Below, in pieces: positions 1-12,482 of a DNA stretch of 64,000 bases. The stretch's first letter is position 1, and each line of letters opens with the position of its first letter. The position numbers and the translations under genes were made by a program. The DNA comes from Hypomyces perniciosus. Lineage: Eukaryota; Ascomycota; Sordariomycetes; Hypocreales; Hypocreaceae. The notes beneath the pieces were generated by a model, which searched no databases, was not told where the DNA came from, and saw nothing but the letters and a program-made list of their open reading frames with translations. The stretch spans positions 2,294,001 to 2,358,000 of the forward strand of contig SPDT01000010.1 in NCBI GenBank assembly GCA_008477525.1. The letters are read 5' to 3'.

Positions 1-953
1 TACGAGTCAACCCACGCATCGTCTTCGAGAATGTTCGCAGTAGCGTGGTCCGAGATGGATGACGGCGAACTGTACAGGTTGACAGGCACAAGGGCATCAT
101 GCAGCGAAGGATTCGCCTGCGAGATAATCGCTCCCAATCGAACCCCGTTGGCGCCAAAGTCCTTGGACATTCCCCAGAGAACGTGAATCCGAGCAGGGTC
201 GATGATGCCGGTGGGATCAATGCTCAGACATGATATAAAGGGGGCGGGCGCAGGACTCGTATCTATTGTGTTTTCCCAGACGGACAATGCATATATCTCG
301 TCGCTGATCAGGTGGAGTTCATTCTTCTCGCAAAACCGCATCAGACCGACGAGCGCGTCGCGGGTATGGCAACGACCCAGCGGGTTATGTGGATTGCAAA
401 GAACCAGACCGCGGACTTTTGTTCCTGCAGCCTGTGCCTTTTGCAGGACTTCCTCATACTTGGCGATGGCATCGTCACCGAAAGGGTCCACGTCGTGGAA
501 AGGCACCTGGATCACCTTGGACCCAGGCCGCTCCGAGATGTCTGAAATGAAGGTGCCATAGTGCGGCTGGCCGAGAAGAAATGCCTCTCCAGGGTTGGCA
601 AAGGCCCAGGAAAGATGCTCAATAGCGGCGCTGCATCCGTTGGTGATATTGACGTGGGCAGGTTCAATTGGCTTGACGGGTTTGAGGTGTTTGTTGAGGA
701 ACCGGGCCACAACGTCTTTCAGGCGCTTGGACCCGGAGACGCCATCGCCATACGTGAAGGCGTGATTCGAGAGGGCCAGACTGTCGTGGATGTGTTTGGA
801 CAGAGTGTCGTGCATGAGTCGATTCTCAGCGACCCCCAGACTGACAATTCCTGCGGGGTTTGTCTGAGGGTCCCACAGGTCTTGAAGGGCTTTCCATATC
901 GTCAAGTTCTTGCCGATCTTTTCAGATTCCTGGCCGCGAGCTGAGAGAGACAT
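1..953 (-). CDS. ACC-synthase-like PLP aminotransferase, 3' end cut off by the window edge
   Basis: A reading frame starts at the ATG at 953 and stays open to position 1, giving about 317 residues of a class I/II aminotransferase of the 1-aminocyclopropane-1-carboxylate synthase-like type. Visible family features are an N-terminal block ending in LGVAENRL, the NGCSAAIEHL helix start, the CNPHNPLGR loop, an SDEIYA segment and SKDFGANGVRLG, whose lysine is the expected PLP Schiff-base residue. Fungal members of this family occur both as primary enzymes and in secondary-metabolite loci, and the substrate cannot be told from sequence. No intron is needed in the visible part. The C-terminal domain lies beyond the left edge. 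It is separated from the iron genes by 1.1 kb and shows no obvious link to the PKS blocks. The family call is firm; the role is open. Confidence 0.88.
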   Translation of the reverse strand, partial: MSLSARGQESEKIGKNLTIWKALQDLWDPQTNPAGIVSLGVAENRLMHDTLSKHIHDSLALSNHAFTYGDGVSGSKRLKDVVARFLNKHLKPVKPIEPAHVNITNGCSAAIEHLSWAFANPGEAFLLGQPHYGTFISDISERPGSKVIQVPFHDVDPFGDDAIAKYEEVLQKAQAAGTKVRGLVLCNPHNPLGRCHTRDALVGLMRFCEKNELHLISDEIYALSVWENTIDTSPAPAPFISCLSIDPTGIIDPARIHVLWGMSKDFGANGVRLGAIISQANPSLHDALVPVNLYSSPSSISDHATANILEDDAWVDS

Positions 954-2115
954 GGTTATGGCTGTTGTGCTGTTGGTTCCATGGATATACCGAGAATGAA
1001 GAGGAGATGCAAACGATGGAACGAAATGCTTCAATGCTGCACTTTTGAGCTACGGAAATATGGCCGCATGAGTCAGATCGAGGCGCGTGGAGACGGACGA
1101 GGCCATTAAATGTCAAGAAGGCGTCTCTTATCTTACTAGGGGAGTTCAAGTCGTTAATCGTCGGCCCCTCGCGCCGTTCCCGGATGCTTTAACGCCTACA
1201 AACGCCCGGTCGAGCTGAATCGTGCTTCCAAGGGATTTTCCCTAACCTTTAGGCTCCTACTTGGCGCAAGCCACGCTTCAAGGCATCAAGTCTTGATCTT
1301 CAGGTGGGATAGATATCATGTACGAAGTGCTGCTACTATGAGAATTCTTTTTGGAAACTATTGCTTATATGGAAGAAAGTGTTCCGATTTCAGTCATGCT
1401 CATATTCCTGGGATGGTCAATGAGAAAAGAAAAAAAAGGAGAACAAAATGATTCGGATTTACGGAGTAAGGCTTGGTTGGATCAGATCGGCCCGCGCCCG
1501 ATTCATTATCGAGATGCCTGCTAGTGCTTCGTGCTCGTATCTCATTTCTGGAGCCTGCGGCTATCAGTCCCGTTGATACGAGTAGACTCCGTAATATAAA
1601 TCCGTTCCTAAAATAAGCCCATCGACATCTCAGTAATATGTATTATATAAACACGAAAGTAGATTTATACAGCTGTTTATAAATGTTTTCTTCACCAGAT
1701 CATTATGGCAACATCTGTCGTGAAAGCATTGCATGGATCGCTATCATGGAATCCTCGTAGCCTGTAATCCTTTTGCGCCCTCTCGTCCTTTCGCGACAAT
1801 GGCCCACCCAGCTCATATCGGAAAGGGCGTGAATGACAATGACGTAAGTCTTGTCCTACGCTATGGGATCCTTCATTACCTTTGTGGTTGGCGAGAATAT
1901 GCACGCAGTCCCGAAAATCGCCAAATTGCCACAGCTAGCCGAGAAGCATTCCGAGTGATCGGGTGCCGACGCATAGATAGACAATCTTCCGTTATTATGG
2001 CTCGGAATCGAGATGCTGGAAAACCTCCGCATGTCAATGTGTCAGATACCTGGCTTTCTAAAATTGTTCTGTATTCTTGGGACGTCTTCTCTAGGCAACG
2101 GGGATACACTTGACT
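954..2115. other. intergenic region, no supported gene
   Basis: This stretch holds the promoter of the aminotransferase (reading left) and the 3' flank of the FTR1 permease. Short open frames exist, for example at 1733-2113, but they have no recognisable domain or plausible splice context. AT-rich tracts lie around 1420-1440 and 1590-1690. No repeat or RNA gene was recognised. Confidence 0.6.
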
Positions 2116-3305
2116 CTATTCCTCAAGCAGACTCTCATTGTCTGACTCGGGCTCCTTGGCCTTCATGAATGGGAGATGGCCGTGAACCTCGCGGAATCTC
2201 AAGAGCATAAGCCCTGCCATGACAACTATCCAATACACATTGTAAGAGATGACGGAACCATATGTAGCCGAATTCGTCCAGCCGAAGATGGCATTCAAGA
2301 TTCCCCAGCCGCCCCCGCCATTCAACTGGGGGCTGCAGCACTGCAACGCGTTAGTGTGCTGTGGTAGTCGGGATATAAAGATGAGTACGAAGTAGTAGCA
2401 CTTACATTCACATGCCATACACTCTTGTCAATGTCATAGGAGCCTGGTCCGTTGCCTAGTTCCGCTGCGTCGCCTCCAATGATCTTGTTCCATTGCTGCT
2501 GCTCAAGGAACCACACCCCTCTGGAGAAGAGTCCAGCAGCGATAAGATACAGGAAACACGTCGAGACGATGAGAAACACCTGAAGATTGGCCGTAGAGCC
2601 GCTCCTTGTCGAAATATTAGCGATTACAGACCAGACAGCTCTATGATGGACTCACTTGAAGATGATGAAGCCGGTAAGCGCGCCTACAAGCAATCCCGCG
2701 ACAACAGCGAGCGGAACAGACGTCGCCGGCGCAGAGAAGGACACGCCAGCGATAAACACAATAGCCTCGATGCCTTCTCTCAGAATCGTAACGAATGGTA
2801 GCATAAACATGGCGTACTTTTCCAAGAGACGTCTCAGCCAATGTTGACCTGGCGTGGCTGTGATTGGCGCGTCCATCGCCTTGGCCAGTTTGATGCGCCA
2901 CTTCTCTTGCATCTGACCGATACGAAGCAATGCAACTCCCATGACGGTGATGATGAGAGAGGAAAAGATAGAGAAGGCCCCCTCATAGTAGTACTCGTGG
3001 GCCTGCCAGCTATCCTTCCCGATGCCATAAAAGATGCCGATGATGATGCTGGCAATGATCATGCATATCGTGAACCCAATAATCGTGCCTAGCCAGACCT
3101 ACAAGGCCGTTAGCGGGGAGTATTCCGAGATGCCCTCCGAGAGACATGCCTGGCGGCGCAACGCATTGTAGGCTTGGACATCTCGGCGAGGCCCATCGAG
3201 CGTTTGCTTGAGGAACGCGAGTAACACCGACACGATCACGCCCGTCTCCAGCGTCTCTCTGAAGACGACCAAAAAGACGGGGACGGAAAATAGCTCGATA
3301 GCCAT
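2116..3305 (-). CDS. FTR1: FTR1-type high-affinity iron permease
   Basis: Four exons (3305-3150, 3098-2656, 2604-2406, 2340-2116) join in phase to give about 340 residues. The product is a multi-span plasma-membrane permease that takes up Fe3+ made by a partner multicopper ferroxidase. The two iron-handling motifs are visible: FRETLE in the first helix and [10 protein letters not shown] in the middle. The last hydrophobic segment is followed by an acidic tail ending in ESLLEE. The first intron (3149-3099) begins with GC, not GT. The frame and the conserved LRRQ/VWLG junction leave no good GT alternative, and a clear gctaac branch site supports it. A ferric reductase lies upstream on the same strand, but no FET3-type ferroxidase is in the window. 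Regulation by iron status is expected from the family; no specific operator was identified. Confidence 0.92.
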
Positions 3306-4612
3306 GTGACGTAGTAGTGCGTCCCGGGAATGGGATCCTGGAGTTTGAGCACCGAGATAGGAGAAAATCTTTACTGATGTGAAGAAGCTAAGGTGAAGGG
3401 AAGTGGTCTATGGCTTTTTGTGGGCTCATATTGGTTCGGACTGGAGCTCGGCGCGCCGAGTCAGCTGCACTGTGATCTATCCAAGACGTGAGGCGAGCAT
3501 TGGCGCTTACCTAGATCAGATTGATAAGATTATATACATCTATGGACCTTGTCATATTACTGCGTACAACCAAACCAACTCGTATTCTCGTAAACGCTCA
3601 AAGGGTACGCAGTATTGCGGTAGTGGTTACCTTGTATGTGGATCTTTGAGCAACGAGTTCCGGTTTTTGTGAATGTAGGATCAGACATCAGATCCTATTT
3701 TGCGCGGAAGGAATTGCAATAATGTCAGTACAAGGCTCTAGGGAAATGACCCCGGAAAATGCTAGTACTCCTACGCAAACATATATCTCAACTCTTAGTA
3801 TTGATGACTGCAACGGCTATGCCTTGATGTGATTATAACCAGCCATAAATATCCTAAAAATAATGTTTCAGTAATATCGTGTCAACCGAGCTGGCGATTT
3901 TTGTCCCGCTCTGAGACTCGATCCCATTCTGCATCAGCCAGGCAATGATCACGAGGACATTATGCAATTTAAACCTTGCGCCTATGCAGTTACCAGTAAT
4001 AATCTGTATTTCGGATAATGCAATGTTTGCCTGGCTACGCTGCTCCAGAGCGCGATCAGATCTCACAATCCTAACTCCTCAAAGATGCCAACCGTGCACG
4101 CGAATATGATCCATTTTACGAAGAAGTCGCTGCGTTTTCCGCAAATCCGTACAGCAGTCACCTATCTGCCTGTCTGAAGCAGCTGAAAAACACTCGAAAC
4201 CGTACCTCCGCGATATAGCCAGGACGCTGATAGCATCCTATTGATCGCGTGTCCATCTTCCAACAATGGCTACAGTCATCGAATCTCTCGGCCGCGGCCC
4301 TATCACGTTCTACGAGGCGATAGAAGATAATGATAATCCCTGTTTATATCAGAGAACGCGATCAAGAACCAGCTTGGACCAGATTCTAAAGATGTTTCCA
4401 CCCTTCGCATACATATATACGTGACTTCTCTCGAACATGCTGCCCTGTCATAGGCAGAATACTCCCAGGAGCAAGGAAAGGCCATCGCCACGACCTATCC
4501 CGCAGCCAAACTCATTCCAAAGCATGGCCCACTTCATCCTCTCGCTTGCTCGCATTCTTCAAACTGGGATATGTACTATTATGTATTTCGTATGCTCTAG
4601 TATGTCCACCGT
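3306..4612. other. intergenic region between FTR1 and the ferric reductase
   Basis: This 1.3-kb stretch contains the FTR1 promoter and the 3' flank of the reductase. No frame has gene-like features. A GATA-type iron-regulator site would be plausible here but was not confirmed. No repeats were recognised. Confidence 0.55.
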
Positions 4613-7191
4613 CTACCATGTAAAACTCTCTTCAAAGTAATCTATCCTTGACCTACCACCTTCTAATGCTTTAACCACCGTTAGCCTTGCATCGTCTGCC
4701 ATCCTGGCAGGGCCACAGGCCACCACAGCCAAACTGCCCTTCCCTGCTCTCTCTACAGCTGACATGACCACCCCAGTAACATCCGGGCGTCTGGGGTGTT
4801 GCCGTACCTGACTCGGCAACTCGTTGATCGCAACGCCAACCTCTTGCGACATGTATATATCGACGGAGATCTTGTCTGTGCCGAAAGCGTTGCCGATATC
4901 GTTCGACAGTACGTCTTGCACAAAACTAGGTTCCCGTACGGCCCAGTGCAGCTCTATCGACTTTGGCCCTCGCGTTCCGCTAGAAAGCAATGGCAAGTAC
5001 GACAGGGCTGTTACAACGCCAGTGCCCCCGACGATGAATACAACGTGATCGTAACGGCCAAGTGGTTGTGTATGGCCGTATGGACCTTCGACTAAAACTC
5101 TCAAAGACTTATGATTTGAGCCCTCGCCTTCTGCCAGGTTTCGGAGGCGTGAGGTGAAGCTGTCATATGGTCTGATTAGAAACGTCATATGGTCTTTTCT
5201 GGACTCTGACTGCATCTCATGGTCATGCCCCATTGCTGTGGCATCGATGGTAGAGTTTAGCAGTGGCATATCTTCGCTAAGGGCTTTCGAATCCGGTATG
5301 CTTTGACTCGAAACAGACGCGACCGTAAAGGGATGGCTTTCCCAGCAACGAGAGTCGTCCAAAACCATTAAATAGTAGTATGTTCCGGGCCGGGGTTTGT
5401 AAGCAATCTTGTTGATGGGGACATTAAGACGGACAATGTTGGCGGAAGGGTCGTAAATCGCCAACGCATGGGAGGACCATGATCCCAGGTTGAAAGCAAG
5501 AATCCTGAATAACCGCCACGCTCGATCAAAGACCCATATGTACACGGGAACCCAGACGAAGCCGTCGAACTGGCCGTTGAAGATTGAGACGTGACTTTGT
5601 GTCTGTATTAGCTGTGCTTTATTTATAATTTCCATTGTTATATAGGACATCTTACCCGAGCATGGTGATCAAGACCAATATCGACAGCCCAATATGCAGG
5701 ACCAAAAAGGTCTCGTAGTGACGTCGTCGTATCCAATAAAAGGAGCAGGCAAACAGTGCGCACATGAGGACTGTAGCCTGGTATCATTTATGAGCAACTT
5801 ATGCACTTGATGCAACCTCAGAGCAACTCACCAATTCTCCAGCGTTCCAGAACCACCAAGTGAACCAATTAGCTAGATAATCCCAACCACCCTCTGAAAA
5901 TCTACAATTAGCACGAAATCGACACTGACTGGGTGCTCTGCTGGCAATTCCATGACCCTTGGAAGATCATGCCTCGATGGTGCGGAATGGGTCGGCCAAC
6001 TTACCGTCTAGAACTAGAACCGTATATCCAACAGAATGTATGACGGCTTGAAGGGTCGCTATTCGGGCAGCCCAACGGTGGAAATTGTTGTACGTCCCGA
6101 AATCCCATCCCGTCAGCCAGATGGCAAAATTGTTTCGCATTCCAAAGAGCCATATGATTGGAAAGTTGGCAAAGGAGATAATCCCCGTCCGATCGGAGGC
6201 GTAGCGAAGAATCTGGGCTCGAGCTGTAGGGAAGCTGTTTGATGTGATGGTCAGGCCTGGTGAGCAAAGGTACCGTCATGGTCTGACATACTACATGTTC
6301 TCAGATGTGATTCTATATCCGTGTATGCTCAATACGACGTTGATGATGAGAAATGCGAGAATCGTGAGGGTCTGGACGCGAGGGGGGATGGTGCACCACC
6401 ACACATTCTGGGCACATCTGTATCCGAATGTCGCTGGAATAACCACATTGCGTTTGAGCCATGCCCTAGGCATATCGATGATCCCTGTGGAAGAGAAAGC
6501 AGACTTGCTGCCATAAAAGCGGGTGAGGGCCAGAAACAGCTTGTGAACAGCGCCGATGGCTACCACAACAACCCAGAAGACGGTCATGGCAAGCCTGGGT
6601 TTTTGTCAGCTCAGTTCCAGCGAGCGGAAGAGGTCTGCAAGCTACCCGTATAAGAAGTGATGTCTCTCGATGTATTCGAGAGCGTCCTGTGGCAGGGTTA
6701 ACTTTGGCAAACAAACAATTTTGTCAACGGCCAGTGCATACCAAGGTCTCAAACCATGATTTAAAGAACTTATGTGATGGTAAAACGACCTCGCCGAGTG
6801 GGTTCTCTGCACTGAATGAATCATGTCTGCTAATACGTCGCATATGATCAATTTCATCGGATGTAAAATTAGCCACAATGGTAAAAGATGGAATGGAAAC
6901 GCCAAGTGTTTTTTGACATGTCGTGTTGAGTGTCCGCAAAGCCACATCGCGAGCATCTGGTGCACAGTTGAGATCGAGACATAGATAATGCGATGACAAG
7001 GCAAGGCGACTTCGACATGACTGGGCAAAGGCCGAATCCGCAGGGTCCGTGTCATTAAATCGCACTGAACCAAAGCAGTTTGCACAGCTCTGTGCGCACA
7101 GGTTCCTGGCCTTCTTGGCCGCGCATCCGCATGACCACAAAAGAAGCGATAACAACAAGGCTGGTTTCAGTCTGGATGAAAGGACCCTCAT
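4613..7191 (-). CDS. FRE-type ferric reductase (NADPH oxidase superfamily)
   Basis: Seven exons (7191-6742, 6686-6646, 6594-6292, 6234-6005, 5893-5832, 5777-5656, 5594-4613) join in consistent phase to 729 residues. The order is a signal peptide, a cysteine-rich extracellular N-terminal region, a haem-binding transmembrane domain, then cytosolic FAD and NADPH modules. In the membrane domain the segments around NNFHRWAARIATLQAVIHS and RRRHYETFLVLHIG supply the expected paired histidines. The flavin motif HPFTVAS, the nucleotide-binding GGTGVVTALSYL, the CGPARMADDAR block and the C-terminal FEESFTW are typical of the family. The enzyme moves electrons from NADPH across the membrane to reduce extracellular Fe3+ or Cu2+. 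Its position beside FTR1 on the same strand fits reductive iron assimilation. The acceptor of the small second exon is the least certain boundary; an in-frame alternative 12 nt upstream exists. Confidence 0.92.
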
Positions 7192-7692
7192 GGTGTACTC
7201 CGTGGAGAGTTCGATATGGGCGGACGCGATTCCCTGGGAAGGGGGATCGCAGACTCGCGTTCGTCACGACGGTGCGTGATTTTGAAGGGGCGGCCGGTCC
7301 ACATTTTAGCAGCGGACTCGTGAGTCCTCAGCTCCGAGTGACCGAAGTCTCATGATGCTGACAGGGGGCAACAGGGTTATCTGATTGATTGATAAGATCC
7401 ACTTGCAAATGACAGCGTCCCCGCATGATGATGGATCGCGTGTCATTTTGATCTGATTGGCCTATGGCTAGCATGGAATAGAAGTGGATGAACTGGAAAA
7501 TGATGGAAATTCTTATTGTTCACTAAATACGCATCACCATAGCCAGCTCCAATTGCAACGACTATTATCTATATTGCTGCTAAACAGGAGATCATCATGT
7601 ACTAGAGATATATCAAGTCACAATCTAAAATTAATGCATCTCTTACAGAAATCCTCTTCCAAATTATCTTTGAGCATTTCATCTACCCCTTC
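7192..7692. other. intergenic region containing one copy of the NLR-flanking repeat
   Basis: This stretch holds the promoter of the ferric reductase and the 3' flank of the NLR gene. The only structure seen is the direct repeat at 7413-7530, annotated separately. The downstream half is AT-rich. Confidence 0.6.
7413..7530. repeat. direct repeat copy A, 3' side of the NLR gene
   Basis: This segment shares an ordered series of matching blocks with 13035-13135 in the same orientation. Shared blocks include gtccccgcat, tgatggat, gcgtg.catttt, gactggaaaat with small changes, and aaattcttatt. By eye, identity is roughly three quarters, with one indel of about 15 nt. The two copies enclose the NLR gene exactly. 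They could be remnants of a duplicated NLR 3' flank or of a small mobile element. Confidence 0.6.
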
Positions 7693-10600
7693 TCATGCGT
7701 TAAACAACTCTGAATCAGAAAACTCCTCTGAAAAGTTGATCAGCAATAAGTGTTTTGAGTTGCAAACAAGAGCAATTTGAAATTTGCCGATTGCAATATC
7801 CCCCTCCCACCCCCTTGCTCGATATTCTGGAGGGAGCCAAATGATGCGCTGCCCATCCTTCATAATCCAATCGGAGTTTATTCCATAACCCCGATAAGAG
7901 ATCTTTTCACAATCAATCGATTCTTGAACTTGATCAAGATTGAATTGATCTAGGTTGATCTCGCCCAAGTCGGTAGAGATGAGTGAGCTGTTAGTCGGAG
8001 AGGAAGAAAGAAAGGTGATACTTCCGTCGATAGCAATCGTTCGGAGGTGTTTCCCCGTATTAACATCTGTGATATACAGTCGGTATCCATTAGTTGAAAC
8101 GATTTGTGCGGAGTCTCCGACTTGGCGCACATTGCCTGCTTTATCCCCGCCGGGCAATTGTTTAAGGCATTCGCCTGTTGTTGCGTTCCACAGCCTGATA
8201 TGGCCCTTGTATGCGAATGATACAAGTCTTTCACTCCCAAAAAAAAAGAGATTCATAGGAGTACGTGCTTCTGTTCCCCCAATATGGCAGCAGCAGCAAT
8301 CGCCCGTTTGAATATTATAGATTAGGATGCCTACAAGCCAGACACTTGCAGCAAGGCGCGTGTCATCTCTCGAAAAAGCCACTGAGCACACTTCCGAATT
8401 GGATGAGTCATAATTCTGGATGGGAACATTGGATGAAATGTCGCAGATCCCCACTGCGCCATTTTGGGTACCAAAGGCGAGTTTCTCACAGTCCCATGAG
8501 AACTCGATTTGTCGGACGTTATCACCCTGTAAATCTAGAAGTGTTTGCACAAAAGTACCCGAACTGCGCCATAGGTCGATTCTGGAGTTTTTTGAGATCG
8601 TAGCGAGCCATCTGCCGTCTTTTGAAAGACGGACACCAGAGATATGGCCGTTATTGCTGTCGCTATGCTTATTACTTTCAACAAGTCCACTGCCGCTCCC
8701 ACTCACACTCCAGATTTTGATCTCATGATGCGTGCTGGAGGCGAGGAATTGAGAGTCGGGCGAAAACGTGAGGGAGTATATGGAATTTGTATGGCCGGCT
8801 AGCCTTTGGACGCAAATGCCTGAGGCAACGTCCCAAATGCAAATGCCACCTTGCAATGTTGACAATGCAAATAATCTGCTGTCTGCTGAGAACGCAATTT
8901 CGTCGACAAATGTTTCTCCTGTAACTCTAAAGAATTTCCCAGTGCTGAGAGTCCAGATGTCGACCTCCCAGGATGACAAGGGAAGTGCTATTATGTCGCC
9001 ATTCTGGGAAATGATAGGGTCATCTTCGTAGACAGATTCCCCAAAGGAAAAGATGCTCTTTCCAGAGTTTAGATCCCAAATCTTGGCTTTACCGTCGCCG
9101 GAAATTGACAGCAGCCGCGAACTATCATTTGGGAAAGAGGCCAGGCGTCTTACACCGTTTGTTTGTGGAAGCTCTTTCACACATTTCCCCGTGTCTGTAC
9201 ACCAGACCTTGATTTTCTTTTCAAGTTCTTCGTATCCCCTCTTATTTTTCCAGAATTCATTTGGGGCAGTGGCAATGTATCGGCTGTCACCTAGGATACC
9301 GCTTGCTGTGGCCAATTCAACTGGCAATTCACAGAGAAGAGTGCCCTTTTTCATGTCCCAGACTTTCACGAGCTTGTGAGAGATGGAGGCGAACCTGTCG
9401 TTATTTTTGGAGAATTCCACCCGACGTGCATCATGGCCCTCGGCTGTGTCCAACCATCTTTCAGCTGTGGTATCAAAAATCTTGATAGGGATATTTGGAT
9501 CCCACGACGTCCAAACGCATCTTGTGCCATCCTGAGATATTGTAAGCCATTCAAAAGGAATTTTATCTCCGTCATGTTGAACATAAAATTTCCGGAGACA
9601 AGAGGCTGTGCTTGTGTCCCTTATTTCGATGTCGTTCTTTGATGCCGAAATCAATCGATGGCCATCTGGTGAGAAGGCCAATTTCAATCTTTCGCCTGAC
9701 AGGCCCTCGATTGTTTGAAGACAAGAATCCCATTGGCTTTTGACATAAAACTGCGATTTGACCCATTTTGGTGCTTCGTGCTCAAATAGACTTTTGATGA
9801 TGCTCTGAGACGGGCTGAACATCATGGCAGATGTATAAATTTGCAGTGGAGCCTCCTCGATAGGTCGTCTAAATGAAAGAAAAATCCTATAGGCATCCCA
9901 AAGCAGGTTTGCAAGATCTTGCATTTCATGGTTTAGCTAAGCAATGTGAGTAAATCGAAGATTCAGGCTCTGAAAGGATGACGCATTGGTTTCCATAACT
10001 TACAGCAAAAGTCCGAAGTCTCTGAAGTGCTAGAGCTCCTTCCGACAGTGTGCCCAGGAGACTGAGAGCCTCCATCCAGTGTAAAAAGTGGGTTTTAAGG
10101 AATTCCTGTACCAGGGCTTCGTATTGATGATTATTGACAGAATCAAGGGCAAGATGCTCTGCCCAGTAGGTACAGGCATACGCAATCGGATCCAAAGGGT
10201 CAGGATGAGGTCGCATGCCAGACTTTGAAGCTCCTGGATGTTTCAGATCCCACATGTCGCGCTCGAGTGTTTTTTCCATAAGCTGGATACCTTGCTGGAG
10301 AATATCGTGGTTGATCCCAGCACGTGGCAATTCATCACTTTCCTTCGCAAGGAGGTAGTCCTTTGCTGATTTGTGCACAAAGTTGATTTTACCTGTACGA
10401 GGAGAAACTGCCAGGAAGGAGTCGCACTTTTGGACCATTCTCTTCAAATGTTCGGTGTCTTTAAACTTTCGCTGTGAATTGGTCAAGTCTAGAAACTCTT
10501 GCAGTGTAATGGGCCGTTGCACAACCAGGCTGACACTAAGAATTTCTTTGTAATGCTCTGCGTAACGGCTTTCACGAATTCTGTTCATCATCTTGCCGTA

Positions 10601-12482
10601 CAGGTGATCTAGTCCCGGTGGCAGAGACTCAAGAATCGTGAGATCCCAACCATCAGACTCAGGATCCCTGAGCTCTTTGCAGACCAAGGCTACCCAGAGA
10701 AAGGTGCCCTTCGCATTAGCCATGAGATAACTGTGAATTTTGTCGCGTGTGTCGGCCCGATAATTTTTTTTTTCCGCCAGGATATCCACCTGTTTGTTGA
10801 TGTAGATGGCAACAGCCTTCGACACTGCGTCTGCGGCCTCCTCTAGGGAGAGGTTTAAACATTTCGAGGCCGGCAGAAGTTTTTCATCAATCGATGGGAT
10901 ATTCCTGCGACTTGAAACTATCCACTTGACTTTGGATTTCGTGTCCGAATCAGTCATCAACTCAAGAAGCTGCACCAAGTCATTACCGCATTCGTCAAGG
11001 GCATCAACAAAAATGACGGCACCGTCCATTGCTTGATCATTCAGGATGGCGCTAAGAATCTTCTGAGCGGCAAACGGAGCGTTTTTGCCCTTGAATAGCT
11101 GGGGATTGGCCTGCAATTTATCCTGAACGTGGGACATGAGCTGGTGCTGCTGGTTGATGATGGTGTAGATGAGACCTCGTAATGCGACAGCACTATACTC
11201 GGTCGACTGAGACTTGGAAGCTTCGCAAAAGAAGTAGAATGATTTCTTTCTTTGTTGAAGTGTCTCAATAATGTCGCATACCAACATAGTCTTGCCTTTT
11301 CCAGGGTCGCCTGTGATCCAGAATAAAAAATGGTCAGGATCGTTCAGCCAATTCTGAAAATCCGAACGACCAAAGATCCAGTCACAGCAACCTGGAACTA
11401 AACCACCCTTCTCTTGTAAGATGCGTTCCTTATCGTCTTCGGGATTGGGAACATCTAGAGACTGGAGACATCTCGATTCCCTTTCATCCAGTTGAACCTG
11501 GTGTATGTCTTCAAGCTTGTATCGAAGCTGTTCGCCTTGGTATTGAATGATGCATTGTCCGAGCTCGCGCTCGCTGGCCACAATCCCCCCCACTAGTTTT
11601 CCCCAGTCATCCAATTTGACCGAGTTGCGAAAGAAGATGGCAAGAGAATTTCCGTGCAAGACAAAAACGCTTCGAATTTGGTACGAAAGAAGCTTCTTGT
11701 ACAGACGGACTATGTTCGTTTCGAGCTCGTCTCGTAGCGCGGCATTCGGACTGCCCCCCTCGTAGCTTCTGAGCAGGCGTCCCGACAAATTCCAGTACCA
11801 CCCCATTTTGTTGACGATTTTTTGGAGGCCATCTCTATTGGCGGTATTTTGAGATACGGCGTTGGAAAGCAACTTTGGTCTCATTAATGAACCGAGGTTG
11901 GGCAGTTTTTGTGGTATAAACAAAACTTACTGTAAAAGCAAGACATACACCTGCCCAAGGCACAGCAGCTTGAGGCACAAGCTGAATGGGACCGCTGATC
12001 AACGTTTTTATTCCATCAGCCACTTGAAAGACTTGGTCGAGGAGTTCCATGACCTTCGCTCTGTCTTTCGTTTTCGAGAGCTCCGAGAGGACAAAGCTTT
12101 GCATGAGGTCCCAGCCCTTGTCCATGGCAAACTCCTCCGAGGTTGCAGAAGTTGGCGGCTGAAGCGCATTGTTCATGATCTGCTCGAACTTTTGCATCAT
12201 GTCCGATTCTTCGTTTTTGAGTTCACCATACGCCTTCTCCCAAACCCTTTGCTGAATGCTTTGTAGAGAGTTTTCGCTGCCATCCACGATGAGCTGCGAC
12301 TTGGATGCCGTTGCAGGAGTGGCATTTTGTTCGTCTGGGCCAGACTGGTTGTCCCCCTGGGATTGAGGTTCTGTTGCAGGAGTGCCATTTTTTTCGTCTT
12401 GGGCCGTCTGGCCATCGGGCTGGGTTGTTTGAAGCTGGCGTTTCTTTCGTTTGAGCTTTCCGAAATCGAAACAGCAAAGCAT
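7693..12482 (-). CDS. NWD-type NLR: NACHT NTPase with WD40 repeats
   Basis: Three exons (12482-11931, 11872-10004, 9936-7693) join in phase 0 to a 1554-residue protein. The N-terminus is lysine-rich and low in complexity, with PAT and Gln-rich stretches. An N-terminal NWD NACHT-associated domain follows. The NACHT NTPase has the P-loop GDPGKGKT near residue 371 and Walker B VIFVDALDECG near residue 471. From about residue 860 to the end comes a run of WD40-like repeats (for example IKIWSVSG, KVWDMKKG, IRLWNATTG). Fungal proteins with this order are STAND ATPases of the HET-E/NWD2 class, which work in non-self recognition and regulated cell death. The repeats here differ from one another, unlike the near-identical repeats of fast-evolving HET loci, so recent repeat shuffling is not evident. 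No HET, Goodbye-like or lipase-like effector domain is visible at the N-terminus, so the output domain is unknown. Confidence 0.9.

Noticed and set aside
1733..2113. A 126-codon plus-strand frame.
   Set aside because: No domain, signal or splice support; composition looks non-coding.
7693..9924. Recently amplified, highly identical WD40 repeats as in HET-E.
   Set aside because: The repeats differ strongly in both protein and DNA sequence, so there is no sign of recent internal duplication.
9926..11923. The NLR as three separate genes (N-terminal, NACHT and WD40 frames).
   Set aside because: Introns 11930-11873 and 10003-9937 join them in phase 0 and restore family-conserved junctions such as LRTFA/LNHE.
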